This document shows positions 9,433 to 19,278 of a stretch of 64,000 nt of DNA, piece by piece. Location of the stretch: assembly GCA_030824585.1 (NCBI GenBank), contig JAVBXM010000242.1, positions 1 through 64,000 of the forward strand. The letters are read 5' to 3'. The stretch comes from Phaeospirillum sp. (lineage in GTDB: Bacteria; Pseudomonadota; Alphaproteobacteria; Rhodospirillales; Magnetospirillaceae). The position numbers and the translations under genes were made by a program. Within the stretch, counting starts at the first letter, position 1, and each line of letters starts with the position of its first letter. The notes under the pieces are model-generated. The model was not told where the DNA came from and did not search any database. It saw only the letters and a list, made by a program, of their open reading frames with translations.

Positions 9433-10539
9433 CTATCCGGCGAGGTACTTGGTCAAGGTCGCCGCGATGCGCTCACCCGCCTTGCCATCCCAAAACTCGG
9501 GGATACGGCCGAGCTTCCCACCATTGACCAGGACGTCGCGCCAGGCGGCCAGCAACAGGGCGGGATCGGTTCCGACCACCGTATTGGTCCCCTCGGTCAC
9601 GGTAATGGGCCGCTCGGTATTTTCGCGCACGGTGATGCAGGGCACACCCAGTGCCGTGGTTTCCTCCTGTACCCCACCCGAATCGGTGATGGCCAGACGG
9701 GCACCGGCCATCAAGCCAAGCATCTCCAGATAGCCGGCTGGCGGCAGCAGTACGGCATTGGCGCCGCTCAGGCGATCCATCAGTCCCGCCGCCTCGATTC
9801 GGGCCCGTGTGCGCGGATGGATGGGAAACACCAGCGGCGTCTGGCGGGCGATCTCGGCCAGGGTGTCCACTAGGCGAGTCAGCACCACCGGATCATCCAC
9901 ATTGGACGGGCGGTGCAGGGTGACCAGGGCGTAGCCCCCCTCGAAGACGGCGCCTGCCGCTCGCAGGGTAACGGCCGCCGGCGCGGCGCGGGGCAGGTTC
10001 ATGACCAGGGTATCGATCATCACATTGCCGACGAAATGCACGCGGGCCGAATCGATGCCTTCACGGGTCAGATTGCCCAAGGCATCCCGCTCGGTGGTGA
10101 ACAGCAAATCGGAAATCTGATCGGTCAGCACCCGGTTGATTTCTTCCGGCATGGCGCGGTCATAAGAGCGCAGGCCAGCCTCCACATGAACCACCATCAC
10201 ACCCTTTTTGGCCGCAACCAGGGCGCAGGCAATGGTGGAGTTCACGTCACCCACCACCAGAAGGGCCTGGGGGGCCTGCTCGTCCAGCACGGGTTCGAAA
10301 CGCCGCATGATTTCGGCGGTCTGCTGGGCATGGCTGCCCGAACCCACTTCCAGGTTCACATCCGGCCGGGGCAGACCCAGATCGGTGAAGAAGCGGTCGT
10401 TCATGGCTTCGTCGTAATGCTGCCCGGTATGAACCAGGGGCGCCGCCATGCCTGCCCTCTTCAGGGCGTGGATGACCGGGCCGATCTTCATGAAATTGGG
10501 CCGGGCGCCAACGACACACAGAACCTTGGGAACAGCCAT
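9433..10539 (-). CDS. wecB: Non-hydrolysing UDP-N-acetylglucosamine 2-epimerase family (WecB/WbpI-like)
   Basis: KVLCVVGARPNFMKIGPVIHALKRAGMAAPLVHTGQHYDEAMNDRFF...VEAGLRSYDRAMPEEINR...VTLHRPSNVDD...DSGGVQEE. Confidence 0.92.
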   Translation of the reverse strand: MAVPKVLCVVGARPNFMKIGPVIHALKRAGMAAPLVHTGQHYDEAMNDRFFTDLGLPRPDVNLEVGSGSHAQQTAEIMRRFEPVLDEQAPQALLVVGDVNSTIACALVAAKKGVMVVHVEAGLRSYDRAMPEEINRVLTDQISDLLFTTERDALGNLTREGIDSARVHFVGNVMIDTLVMNLPRAAPAAVTLRAAGAVFEGGYALVTLHRPSNVDDPVVLTRLVDTLAEIARQTPLVFPIHPRTRARIEAAGLMDRLSGANAVLLPPAGYLEMLGLMAGARLAITDSGGVQEETTALGVPCITVRENTERPITVTEGTNTVVGTDPALLLAAWRDVLVNGGKLGRIPEFWDGKAGERIAATLTKYLAG

Positions 10540-10548
10540 GGAAAAACC

Positions 10549-11169
10549 TCAGAACCGGCGAAGAGCGACGAGTTCGCCCGGCATATGGCTCATGCGGATA
10601 TATTGGGCCAGGACATGCATCAGCGCCTGATGGCAGTCTTCCACCACGCCATAATTGTCGGCATCCACATGCAGGGCCACATCGGCCAAATCCCGCGTCC
10701 GCCCGCCCTCGAAGCCGGTCAGCGCGATGCTTTTCATGCCAATCTCGCGGGCCTTGAGGATGGCGCGGGTGACGTTTTCCGAATTCCCCGACGAGCTGAT
10801 GGTGATCAGTACGTCGCCTGGGCGGCCGAACAGGCCCAGCTGGTAGGAAAACACCTCGGCATAGTCGATGTCGTTGGCGATGGCGGTCATCATCTCCACC
10901 GTCGCCGACAGGGAATGGACGCGGGGCTTGAGGCCGGTATCGGTGCAGACACCCTTGGTGTGGTCGCAGACCAGATGATTGGAGATGGCCGCCGATCCGC
11001 CATTGCCGCAAGCATAGAGCTGGGCATCGGCCGCCAGCGCCTCGGTCAGAAGACCCGCCGCCGCCGCCAGATGGTCGCGAGACACCGTCGCCAGGGCGCG
11101 GCTCACCTGCTCGGCATAGGCGTCCAGAAAGTCGCCGATATTGGGAAACGTCTGATCGGGAAAGCTCAT
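10549..11169 (-). CDS. SIS-domain phosphosugar isomerase (GmhA-like)
   Basis: LYACGNGGSAAISNHLVCDHTKGV...LITISSSGNSENVTRAILKAREIGMKSIALTGFEGG; internal start MSFPDQTFPN. Confidence 0.88.
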   Translation of the reverse strand: MSFPDQTFPNIGDFLDAYAEQVSRALATVSRDHLAAAAGLLTEALAADAQLYACGNGGSAAISNHLVCDHTKGVCTDTGLKPRVHSLSATVEMMTAIANDIDYAEVFSYQLGLFGRPGDVLITISSSGNSENVTRAILKAREIGMKSIALTGFEGGRTRDLADVALHVDADNYGVVEDCHQALMHVLAQYIRMSHMPGELVALRRF

Positions 11170-11174
11170 ATGAC

Positions 11175-12467
11175 CTACTCGTCTCGCGTTTGACTGGGGG
11201 ACAACAGGGGTGCCAAGGCGGTAGCCCAGGCCGCCAGAAGCCACATGGTGCATTGCCACCAGCTTTGCCAGAAGCCGAAACTGACCGACGAAATGACGGT
11301 CACCCCCGCCAGCAGGGCTCCGACGCAGACCGCCTGGACCGGTGATCGCCCCGGGCCGACCGCCACGGGCCCCAGCCGTGCCAATAGAACGGCGAATAGT
11401 AAGGCACCGACCGCCCCCAGTTCCAGCCACCATTGCAAAACAGCGTTGTGGGGATGGAGCGGCAATCTCTGTTCGGTGACCTTGGCCCGGTTACCGCTGC
11501 TGCGCGGAAACTCAAAATAAACGGTTTCCTCGTCCTCGCCCCCGGGGATGGCACGGGCTGAGTCCATGCCCCAACCGAGAACAGGACGTTCCACGATACG
11601 GTCGGTCACGAAACCCCAGATGGTCAGGCGGTGATGGGACGAATAGGGAAGGAGGGTCCAATCGGCACTGACCTGAGGCGGCGGCAGCATCATGGTGCCC
11701 AGCGGGATAAGCACCACCAGGGCCGCGAGAAAGCCGCCCAGGGCGATCCCGAGAGCCTTCGACGGCTTGCGGAACAGGGCCAGGACCAAAAGGTCAATTC
11801 CCAGCAGGACCTTGGTCGCCATGGCCTTGGCCACCATCATCATCACCACGGTCAGGATTCCGGTCACTCGCATCGCCCGCCTGCGGCCCATCACCCACAA
11901 AAAGGCCAGGGCGGGCACAGCCATCAGGGCGGTGACGGTCACACCGCGGTTGAACACCTGAATGGCCAGACGATAGGGATAGGAATCGCCACGTTCCAGC
12001 GACAGCACAAACGCCGCGACTCTTCGGCCGCTCACTAGGCCCAGGACGAACAGCGCCATTCCCAGCGCGACTCCTGCCAGCAGGGCGGTGCCGATCCGCC
12101 GCATTCCAATATCGTCCAGCCTCCGGGCAGCACCGACCAGAACCACACCCGCAAAGGCAGTCAGGCCAAGCTGGGCGGCGGAAAACAGCGAGCGTGCCGG
12201 GTCCACGGCCCATATCGCGCTCAACCCGGCCCAGCCACAGATCAGGGCGAGAATCACCGACAGTGAACGCGGAAAAGCCTTCCAGACCTTTTCCCGCCAG
12301 CCCTGAACCAGCACGAACACGGCGGTCATGCCAAACAGCGGCGACAGCCCCATGGGCGCCCAAAGGCCCACGCCGGGAGCGAATAGCGCGGCAAAGGCCA
12401 GTCCGTGGGACGCGTCCCAGGGTCCGGCCGCCGCTCGGCGCCAATCGGAAATATTGAACATCGTCAT
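11175..12467 (-). CDS. O-antigen ligase/polymerase-like membrane protein (WaaL/Wzy type)
   Basis: Polytopic; late loop QRLPLHPHNAVLQWWLELGAVGALLFAVLL typical of the O-antigen ligase domain. Confidence 0.85.
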   Translation of the reverse strand: MTMFNISDWRRAAAGPWDASHGLAFAALFAPGVGLWAPMGLSPLFGMTAVFVLVQGWREKVWKAFPRSLSVILALICGWAGLSAIWAVDPARSLFSAAQLGLTAFAGVVLVGAARRLDDIGMRRIGTALLAGVALGMALFVLGLVSGRRVAAFVLSLERGDSYPYRLAIQVFNRGVTVTALMAVPALAFLWVMGRRRAMRVTGILTVVMMMVAKAMATKVLLGIDLLVLALFRKPSKALGIALGGFLAALVVLIPLGTMMLPPPQVSADWTLLPYSSHHRLTIWGFVTDRIVERPVLGWGMDSARAIPGGEDEETVYFEFPRSSGNRAKVTEQRLPLHPHNAVLQWWLELGAVGALLFAVLLARLGPVAVGPGRSPVQAVCVGALLAGVTVISSVSFGFWQSWWQCTMWLLAAWATALAPLLSPSQTRDE

Positions 12468-14344
12468 GCGGGCACAGCCATGGGAATCGAATCGGTATGA
12501 ACGGCGCGCTCCCAGGACTCAAGCACCAGCAGCGACCAGATTTTCAGGGAATGGTCCCGCCGCCCGCCCGCCTGCTCGGCCAGCAAGGCCACCACGGCGG
12601 CCGGCACCAGCCCCAATTTCTCAAGACGCCTCGGCGTCAGGCGCTCGGCTACCATGGCCTTGAGCGGGCCTTGCAGCCACATGCCCAACGGTGGATTGAA
12701 GCCCAGCTTGGGCCGGTCGACGATGGAGCGCGGCAGCAGCTTGCGGGCGACGGCACGCAGCAGGGTCTTCTTGCCCTCGGCGAAGCGAAGCGAGGCATCC
12801 AGCCGCCCTGCCGCCTCGATCACCCGGTGATCCAGCAGCGGCAGGCGCAGTTCCAGAGCATGACTCATGCTCATGGCATCGCCATAGGCCAGCAGATTGC
12901 CGGGCAGAAAGGTGGCCAGATCGGTTTCCTGCATGGCGTCCAGGGCATTGCGGGACGCCACCTCGTCGTAGCGCCTGACGATGGGGCTGGGTGGAATGGA
13001 GGTCAGCCTCAGTAACTCCTGGCGTTCGGCGGGCGAGAAATACTCCACCCAGGCGGCATAGGCCTCTGCCCCACCCAGGCCGGACGAACCGAGGAATTCC
13101 CGGGCCCGGCGCCAGGCATGGCGGCCGTCGCTGCGCTCGGGGATCATCCGGGCCAGGGGCGCCAGCAGGTTGCGACGCAAAAATCCGGGCAGCAGCCGCA
13201 CCTTCTCGGCGAGCAGACCACCCTGATAGCGGGGATAGCCGGCAAAGACCTCGTCGCCGCCATCACCCACCAGGGCGACGGTGACATGCTGGCGGGCGAG
13301 GCGCGACAGATCGCCGACCAGCAGGGCGGTGGGGTTGCCGAAGGGCTCGCCGAACCGCTCGATCATGGCGTCCAGGCCGTCGGCCAGACCGGACGAGGCG
13401 GGCAGTTCCACGTGACGGCTGGCCACATGGGCGGCGACCTCGCGGGCAGCCTCGCGCTCGTCGTAATGGACCTCGTCGAAGGTCATGGTGAAGGTGCGCA
13501 CCGGCTCGGCGGCGCCCTCGGCCATCAGGGCGGCCACCACCGAGGAATCGATGCCGCCCGACAGGAAGCAGCCCACCGGCACGTCGGCGACCAGGCAATC
13601 CTTCACCGCCCGGCGCAGCACCGGCAACAGCTCCTCCACCGCCTCGTCCAGGCCGGACCGACGGCCGCCGCCATAGACCGGCCGCCACCAGACACCGGTG
13701 GTCACCGCCTTGCCCGGGCTCCAGCTCAGCCACGAACCGGGCGCAAGCTTGCGGATGCCGGCATGGATGGTGCGGGGCGCCGGAACGTAGAGGCAGGCGA
13801 GATACTCGGACAGGGCCTCGCGGTCCAGGGACAAGTCGATGCCCGGCACGGCGCGCAGGGCGTGAATCTCCGAGGCGAAGGCGATACCGCCGTCGGGCAA
13901 CCCGGCCCAGACCAGCGGCTTGATCCCGACCCGGTCGCGGACCAGCAGCAATCGCCGTATCTGGCGGTCCCACAGGGCGAAGGCAAACATGCCCACCAGC
14001 CGCGACAGGCACTCAACGCCGTCGCGCATCAGCAGGCGCAGCAAGACCTCGGTGTCGCTGGCGCTGGTGAAACGCTCGCCCACGGCCTCCAACTCCGCCC
14101 GAAGTTGGGCGTGGTTGTAGATTTCGCCGTTATAGGCCAGCACCCAGCGGCCGCAGGGTGATTCCATAGGCTGGGCACCCGCCTGGGACAGGTCGATCAC
14201 CGCCAGCCGGGCATGCACCAGTCCCATGCCGCTGTCCGGGTCGGTCCAGCGCCCCTGGCCGTCCGGTCCGCGATGGGCCAGACGCGCCAGCAGGCCCGCC
14301 AGGATGGCGGGCTGGGCAGCGGAAGTTCCGGCAATGCCGCACAT
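12464..14344 (-). CDS. asnB: Asparagine synthase (glutamine-hydrolysing)
   Basis: N-terminal MCGIAGTSAAQ, RLAHRGPDGQGRW, LAYNGEIYNHAQLR; synthetase motif VGCFLSGGIDSSVVAALM. Confidence 0.96.
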   Translation of the reverse strand: MCGIAGTSAAQPAILAGLLARLAHRGPDGQGRWTDPDSGMGLVHARLAVIDLSQAGAQPMESPCGRWVLAYNGEIYNHAQLRAELEAVGERFTSASDTEVLLRLLMRDGVECLSRLVGMFAFALWDRQIRRLLLVRDRVGIKPLVWAGLPDGGIAFASEIHALRAVPGIDLSLDREALSEYLACLYVPAPRTIHAGIRKLAPGSWLSWSPGKAVTTGVWWRPVYGGGRRSGLDEAVEELLPVLRRAVKDCLVADVPVGCFLSGGIDSSVVAALMAEGAAEPVRTFTMTFDEVHYDEREAAREVAAHVASRHVELPASSGLADGLDAMIERFGEPFGNPTALLVGDLSRLARQHVTVALVGDGGDEVFAGYPRYQGGLLAEKVRLLPGFLRRNLLAPLARMIPERSDGRHAWRRAREFLGSSGLGGAEAYAAWVEYFSPAERQELLRLTSIPPSPIVRRYDEVASRNALDAMQETDLATFLPGNLLAYGDAMSMSHALELRLPLLDHRVIEAAGRLDASLRFAEGKKTLLRAVARKLLPRSIVDRPKLGFNPPLGMWLQGPLKAMVAERLTPRRLEKLGLVPAAVVALLAEQAGGRRDHSLKIWSLLVLESWERAVHTDSIPMAVPA

Positions 14345-14484
14345 GGGGTGCTTCCTCGGTCGCAGACCCCCGCTCTTTACCCTGAAATCGGCCCCAGGAC
14401 CAGTTTCTCGACTTTGGAAATGAAATCCGCCGCCCGGGCGTGTAGTGTCTGGCCGCGCTTCGATACAACAACGGGAGAGGGCCG
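14345..14484. promoter_or_regulatory. Divergent intergenic region, likely holding promoters for both flanking operons
   Basis: 140 bp between divergently oriented asnB (-) and the acyltransferase gene (+); no specific boxes assigned. Confidence 0.45.
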
Positions 14485-14964
14485 ATGCCGGTCACCGAGA
14501 CGGTCACGCTGGGCAAGGATGTGCGGATATTCCAGCCCGATCTGGTGAACCTCTACGGCTGTTCCATCGGCGACGAGACCAAGATCGGCGCCTTTGTCGA
14601 GATTCAGGGCGGCGCCACCATCGGAGCGCGCTGCAAGATCTCGTCGCACAGCTTCGTCTGCGAGGGCGTCACCATCGAGGACGAGGTGTTCGTCGGCCAC
14701 GGCGTGATGTTCACCAACGACGTCTATCCCCGCGCCACCACCCCGGACGGCGCCCTGGCCACCGCCGCCGACTGGACCTGCAGCCCCACCCGGGTGGGGC
14801 GCCGCGCCTCCATCGGCTCGGGCGCCACCATCCTGCCCAATCTGACCATCGGCGAAAACGCCCTGGTGGCGGCGGGCGCCGTGGTGACCAGGGACGTGCC
14901 CGCCAATGCCATCGTCGCCGGCGTCCCGGCCGTGGTGGTGGGCGAAGTGGCGGACAAGCGCTAG
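14485..14964 (+). CDS. Left-handed beta-helix (hexapeptide repeat) acyltransferase, WbpD/WlbB-like
   Basis: IGDETKIGAFVEIQGGATIGARCKISSHSFVCEGVTIEDEVFVGHGVMFTND...ENALVAAGAVVTRDVPANAIVAGVPA. Confidence 0.92.
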   Translation: MPVTETVTLGKDVRIFQPDLVNLYGCSIGDETKIGAFVEIQGGATIGARCKISSHSFVCEGVTIEDEVFVGHGVMFTNDVYPRATTPDGALATAADWTCSPTRVGRRASIGSGATILPNLTIGENALVAAGAVVTRDVPANAIVAGVPAVVVGEVADKR

Positions 14965-14966
14965 AG

Positions 14967-16376
14967 ATGACCGATATCGCGTCCTACGCCTATCGCTGGC
15001 CCCATGGTGATCTCAAGAGCGATCCCCACTGGTCGCCCACGCCCTCGGGCCGCTTCCTCACCCGCTCCATGCCGGAGAGCCTGGCCGATCTGGAAGGCGA
15101 TTCCCGCTGGCCGTCGTTCTTTCCCTGTCCGCTGGTGCTGGTGACCACAAGGGACGGCGATAGGGTGTTGCTGGAAAAGGTGGTGGGGGCCTCGGTGGTC
15201 AACCGCTTCCCCTATACCCTGGCGCTCAGCTTCTGCACCCAGTCCCTGTCCAGCCGCCATTACGTACGGCGTACCTTCATCGATGCCCTGGAGCGCTCGG
15301 GCTCGGCCTGTGTCCAATTCCTGCCCCCCGGCCCGGCGCTGGACGTCGCCATGAAGGCCATCGTGGAAGGGCCGGAGGAGCACACCGACCGGCGCATCGC
15401 CACGAGCGGCCTTGCCACCCGCCCGGCGCGGACCAACGATTCCCCGGTCTTCGCCGACGCCCACATGGTCTATGAATGCCGTCTGGTAAAGCCCGGCCGG
15501 GACTTCGAGGGCGCGGCCATCAACGCGCGGCCCTATGCCGACGTGGGCAGCCACCGCATCTTCTTCCTGGAGATCAACTCCATCCAGCTGCGTACGGACA
15601 TCGCCCGGGGCCGGAGCCAGATTCACTGGCGCGCCCTGCCGCTGTTCACCCCCGCCCAGGACTCCGCCGCCGCCGTCGGCGGCGATACCGACGCCGCCCT
15701 GAAGCGCCTGGGCTACGTCAAGGGCTACACGCCGCGCTATGCCTTCCCCAGCGCCGGCACCACCGCCTTCGAGGCCGATGGCGAGGCCGACGGCATGGCC
15801 TACAAGGATCTGGCGCCGCTGCCCGAGGATCAGGTGGAGGTGGACAACGACCGCGCCCGCTGGCCGTGCTTCTTCCCCTCCTCGGTGGGCATGATCACCA
15901 GCTGGACTCCGGACGGCAAGGCCAACGTCATGCCCTGCGGATCCACCACCATCGTCAGCCGCCATCCGCTGGTGGTGGCGCCTTGCGTGTCCTACGCCGC
16001 CATCAACGACCGCTATGCCCGGCGCCAGTCCCTGGACGACATCCGCCGCTCGGGCCGCTTCGGCTGTGGCGTACCGTTCATCAGCGAGGCCATGGTCGAT
16101 GCCATCCGCTATTCCGGCAACGTCTCCATCGTCGATGACGGCGACAAGCTGGGCCATGCCGGCCTGTCCCTGGCCGAGGGCGGCGCCAGCCCGCTGATCG
16201 ACCAGATGCCGGTGCATTTCGATTGCAAGGTGACCGGCGAGATCTGCCTGGGCACCCATGTGATGTTCTTGGGCGAGGTCGAGCGCCTGTTCGTGCGCGC
16301 CGACGTCTCGCCCGCCAACCCGCTGGAATGGATTCCGTGGGCGGATGTGCGGCCGGTGGAAGGAACCAAGGGATGA
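14967..16376 (+). CDS. Protein with two tandem flavin-reductase-like (split-barrel) domains
   Basis: Internal repeat: DSRWPSFFPCPLVLVTTRDGDRVLLEKVVGASVVNRFPYTLALSFC vs RARWPCFFPSSVGMITSWTPDGKANVMPCGSTTIVSRHPLVVAPCVSYA; in frame with ORF 14445..16376. Confidence 0.75.
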   Translation: MTDIASYAYRWPHGDLKSDPHWSPTPSGRFLTRSMPESLADLEGDSRWPSFFPCPLVLVTTRDGDRVLLEKVVGASVVNRFPYTLALSFCTQSLSSRHYVRRTFIDALERSGSACVQFLPPGPALDVAMKAIVEGPEEHTDRRIATSGLATRPARTNDSPVFADAHMVYECRLVKPGRDFEGAAINARPYADVGSHRIFFLEINSIQLRTDIARGRSQIHWRALPLFTPAQDSAAAVGGDTDAALKRLGYVKGYTPRYAFPSAGTTAFEADGEADGMAYKDLAPLPEDQVEVDNDRARWPCFFPSSVGMITSWTPDGKANVMPCGSTTIVSRHPLVVAPCVSYAAINDRYARRQSLDDIRRSGRFGCGVPFISEAMVDAIRYSGNVSIVDDGDKLGHAGLSLAEGGASPLIDQMPVHFDCKVTGEICLGTHVMFLGEVERLFVRADVSPANPLEWIPWADVRPVEGTKG

Positions 16377-17374
16377 GCGGCAGGATTCTGGTTACCGGCG
16401 GCGCCGGCTTCATCGGCAGCCATCTGGTGGACCTGCTGGTCGCCCAGGGCCAGGCGGTCACCGTGCTGGACGACTTCTCCACCGGCGAGACCGCCAATCT
16501 GGCCGAGGCGGGCAAGGCGGGCGATATCCGGGTTCTGGCCGGCACCATTCTGGACCGCGACGCGGTGGCCGCCGCCATGGAAGGCTGTGACCGCGTCTTC
16601 CACCTGGCGGTGCAATGCGTGCGCAAATCCCTGGGCCAGCCCATCGAGAACCACGACGTCAACGCCACCGGTACGCTGTACCTGCTGGAGGAAGCGAGAA
16701 AGCGCAAGGTATCGCGCTTCGTCTACTGCTCGTCCTCGGAGGTCTACGGCAACGGTCGCGATTCGCTGTTGAACGAGGACAAGACGGTGTGCGAACCGGT
16801 CACCGTCTATGGCGCCGCCAAGCTGGCCGGCGAGCTTTACACCAAGGCCTATCACCGCACCTACGGCCTGCCCACCGTGGTGGTGCGCCCGTTCAACTCC
16901 TATGGCCCGCGCGAGCATTACAAGGGCCAGAGGGCCGAGGTGATCCCCCGCTTCCTCATCCGGGTGCTGAACGGCTTGGCCCCCACCATCTTCGGCGACG
17001 GCAGTGCCGGGCGCGACTTCACCTATGTCACCGAAACCGCCCGCGGGCTGGCCATGGCGGCGGATTGCGATGCCCTGATCGGCCGTGAGGTCAACATCGC
17101 CTACGGCCGCATGGTGACGGTGAAGGAGGTGGCGGAGTCCATTACGCGGCTGTGCCAGCGCCCCGACATCGCCCCCAGCTATGGCCCCGGCCGTCCCGGC
17201 GACGTCAAGGCTCTGCACGCCGACACCTCCCTGGCCCGCTCACTACTGGGTTTCAAGGCGGAGATCGGGTTCGAGCAGGGCCTGGAAACCTATATCGACT
17301 GGTTCACCCGCCACCACCCCGACGTGAAGGGGCTGCTGGAGGACAAGGTGGAGAACTGGGAATTGCCGAAATAG
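16373..17374 (+). CDS. NAD-dependent sugar epimerase/dehydratase (extended SDR)
   Basis: MSGRILVTGGAGFIGSHLVDLLVAQG...FVYCSSSEVYGNG...VYGAAKLAGE...VRPFNSYGPREH; ATGA overlap; in frame with ORF 16223..17374. Confidence 0.93.
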   Translation: MSGRILVTGGAGFIGSHLVDLLVAQGQAVTVLDDFSTGETANLAEAGKAGDIRVLAGTILDRDAVAAAMEGCDRVFHLAVQCVRKSLGQPIENHDVNATGTLYLLEEARKRKVSRFVYCSSSEVYGNGRDSLLNEDKTVCEPVTVYGAAKLAGELYTKAYHRTYGLPTVVVRPFNSYGPREHYKGQRAEVIPRFLIRVLNGLAPTIFGDGSAGRDFTYVTETARGLAMAADCDALIGREVNIAYGRMVTVKEVAESITRLCQRPDIAPSYGPGRPGDVKALHADTSLARSLLGFKAEIGFEQGLETYIDWFTRHHPDVKGLLEDKVENWELPK

Positions 17375-17376
17375 AC

Positions 17377-19275
17377 TCAGGGCCGCTTGACGATGATCAG
17401 CCGGGCGTCCTTGAAGCGGACAACCTTGTCCACCCAGGGCTGTCGTTCAAAATGATCCAGCTCGGTGGGCGGAAAGGCGGGACCGCCCTCCACATAGACC
17501 GAGTAGTCGAGGCGGGAGCTGAGATACAGGTTAGGCCAGCCCAATCGCGCCAACAGAACGGCCATGTCGGGCGACACCCGGAGACTGTCCTGGGTATCGG
17601 TGTTCCAAAAATCAAAATCATGGCGCAATGAGCCGCCAATGTAATTACGCAGTCCCATGCCGGGTTCACAATAAAAATACATAAGCGGATGGGCTGCGAT
17701 TTGTTCTGTAGAGATGCCACTGGCTGTCAGGGCGATAGCAATACCTCTATCAACCACATGATCATTGTAGAATCCCCGAGCCCACGCCAGTACCCTTCCA
17801 GGTCCGAATCCGACAATCGATCCGACCAGGCCCCAAAGAACCAGACTGGCCGCAGCAGCCTTAACTCCAAGACCGATCAACCGCTCTCCCCACTGACGCC
17901 GGATAAGCCATCGCGCCGCAAACGCCGAATAGAAAGACCCGAACAACGCCGCCAACAGATAGGGTTTGTTGGAGATGCTCGAAGTTCGGTAGCCGGTGAG
18001 AATTTCCAGCGATAGGGGCAGCAGCATTACGACGAGGGGGGCCAGCAGAATCCACAGGCGATAAGCCCGCCTGAAGCCCCGCCCCCTATCGGCAACCAGT
18101 AAAGCTACCATCCCCACCAGCCACAAAGTGCGGGGTCCGACCGGCGTCCAGCGGTTGTCGGTCATCAGCCCCCAATCGTGCAGAGCGCCGAATACATGGT
18201 AACTCCAGCCGCTTCCCCCCATGGCCAGTAGCCGACCACCTGGATAAAAGGCCGTCGGGTTTACGATATAATAGATTTCACGTAGCGACAGCAGGCCCAG
18301 CAGCGCCCCGATGGCCACCCACGCGGGCCACCATTCCAGGGTACGCCGCAGCCCCCAGCGGGACCACGCCGCTCCCGCCAACCCCATAAGAAGCAGCGCG
18401 GAGAACAATGCTGCGTAATGCCGAGACAGCACCAGAAAGACAGCCGCACACGATACGGTCAGAATGGTACGACGGCTGGCCGGGCGGGATGATAGCCCGG
18501 TCATGATCAGGGTCCCGCCCAGAATCATCACCGTGTCGCCCCAATGGCGGCCAATCCCGGCCTGTACCTGGAAGTCCGTCACCAGTAAGGCCGCCAGAGA
18601 AGCCACATAGATCAATTGGGCCATGGATCGCCCGCGCAGGACGCTCAACGGCAGCAGCACCGCCAATCCGATTCCCAAAATCGAGGTGGCGAGATAAGGG
18701 GGATAGAATTGACCGGCACCCAGCCCTCCAGCCAGGGCCACCAACCCCACCATATCGACAGAATAATACAAGCCGCCGACCGCGCCGATGCCGAATTTGA
18801 AATCCTCGGGCCATAGAAAGAGGCCGGCGGAAAAGGACTCGCCGATGTAGAGCGGCACCCAGCCCAGTTGCGACGACAACCCGGTCGAGGGCTCGACCTG
18901 AATCATCCGAAGCACCCAGAAGGCACCTGCGACCATGACCATCAGCAACAGGTCGGTTCGAGTCAGGCGACAACAAGTCAGGGGACGTGGCAAGACCCAC
19001 CGGCGCAGAACAACCGTCAGAGCGACGGCCAGAACGGCGGTCAGCGGCAGATGCCAGCCAATGGAGCCCTGTTTCCCGCGCAGGATAAAGAGTGCCAGAT
19101 CGGCGGCGGCGGTTAGGGTCAGCAGGCCGAAGGCAGTTCCTTCGATGCCCGAACGCCCCAGACCCCGGGCAATGAGGAGGGCGGCGGCCAGATAGACCGC
19201 CACCCACAAGGCGACGACCGATTCCTGCGGCCCGATCAAGACCAGCGACAGGGCCGTTCCCAGATCAGCGATCAT
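17377..19275 (-). CDS. Large polytopic membrane protein of unknown function
   Basis: 632 aa, many hydrophobic segments, soluble C-terminus; sits in polysaccharide cluster; family not recognised. Confidence 0.75.
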   Translation of the reverse strand: MIADLGTALSLVLIGPQESVVALWVAVYLAAALLIARGLGRSGIEGTAFGLLTLTAAADLALFILRGKQGSIGWHLPLTAVLAVALTVVLRRWVLPRPLTCCRLTRTDLLLMVMVAGAFWVLRMIQVEPSTGLSSQLGWVPLYIGESFSAGLFLWPEDFKFGIGAVGGLYYSVDMVGLVALAGGLGAGQFYPPYLATSILGIGLAVLLPLSVLRGRSMAQLIYVASLAALLVTDFQVQAGIGRHWGDTVMILGGTLIMTGLSSRPASRRTILTVSCAAVFLVLSRHYAALFSALLLMGLAGAAWSRWGLRRTLEWWPAWVAIGALLGLLSLREIYYIVNPTAFYPGGRLLAMGGSGWSYHVFGALHDWGLMTDNRWTPVGPRTLWLVGMVALLVADRGRGFRRAYRLWILLAPLVVMLLPLSLEILTGYRTSSISNKPYLLAALFGSFYSAFAARWLIRRQWGERLIGLGVKAAAASLVLWGLVGSIVGFGPGRVLAWARGFYNDHVVDRGIAIALTASGISTEQIAAHPLMYFYCEPGMGLRNYIGGSLRHDFDFWNTDTQDSLRVSPDMAVLLARLGWPNLYLSSRLDYSVYVEGGPAFPPTELDHFERQPWVDKVVRFKDARLIIVKRP

Positions 19276-19278
19276 GAA

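Noticed and set aside
9913-11193. 426-aa plus-strand ORF
   Set aside because: Antisense shadow of wecB and the SIS isomerase; no recognisable domain
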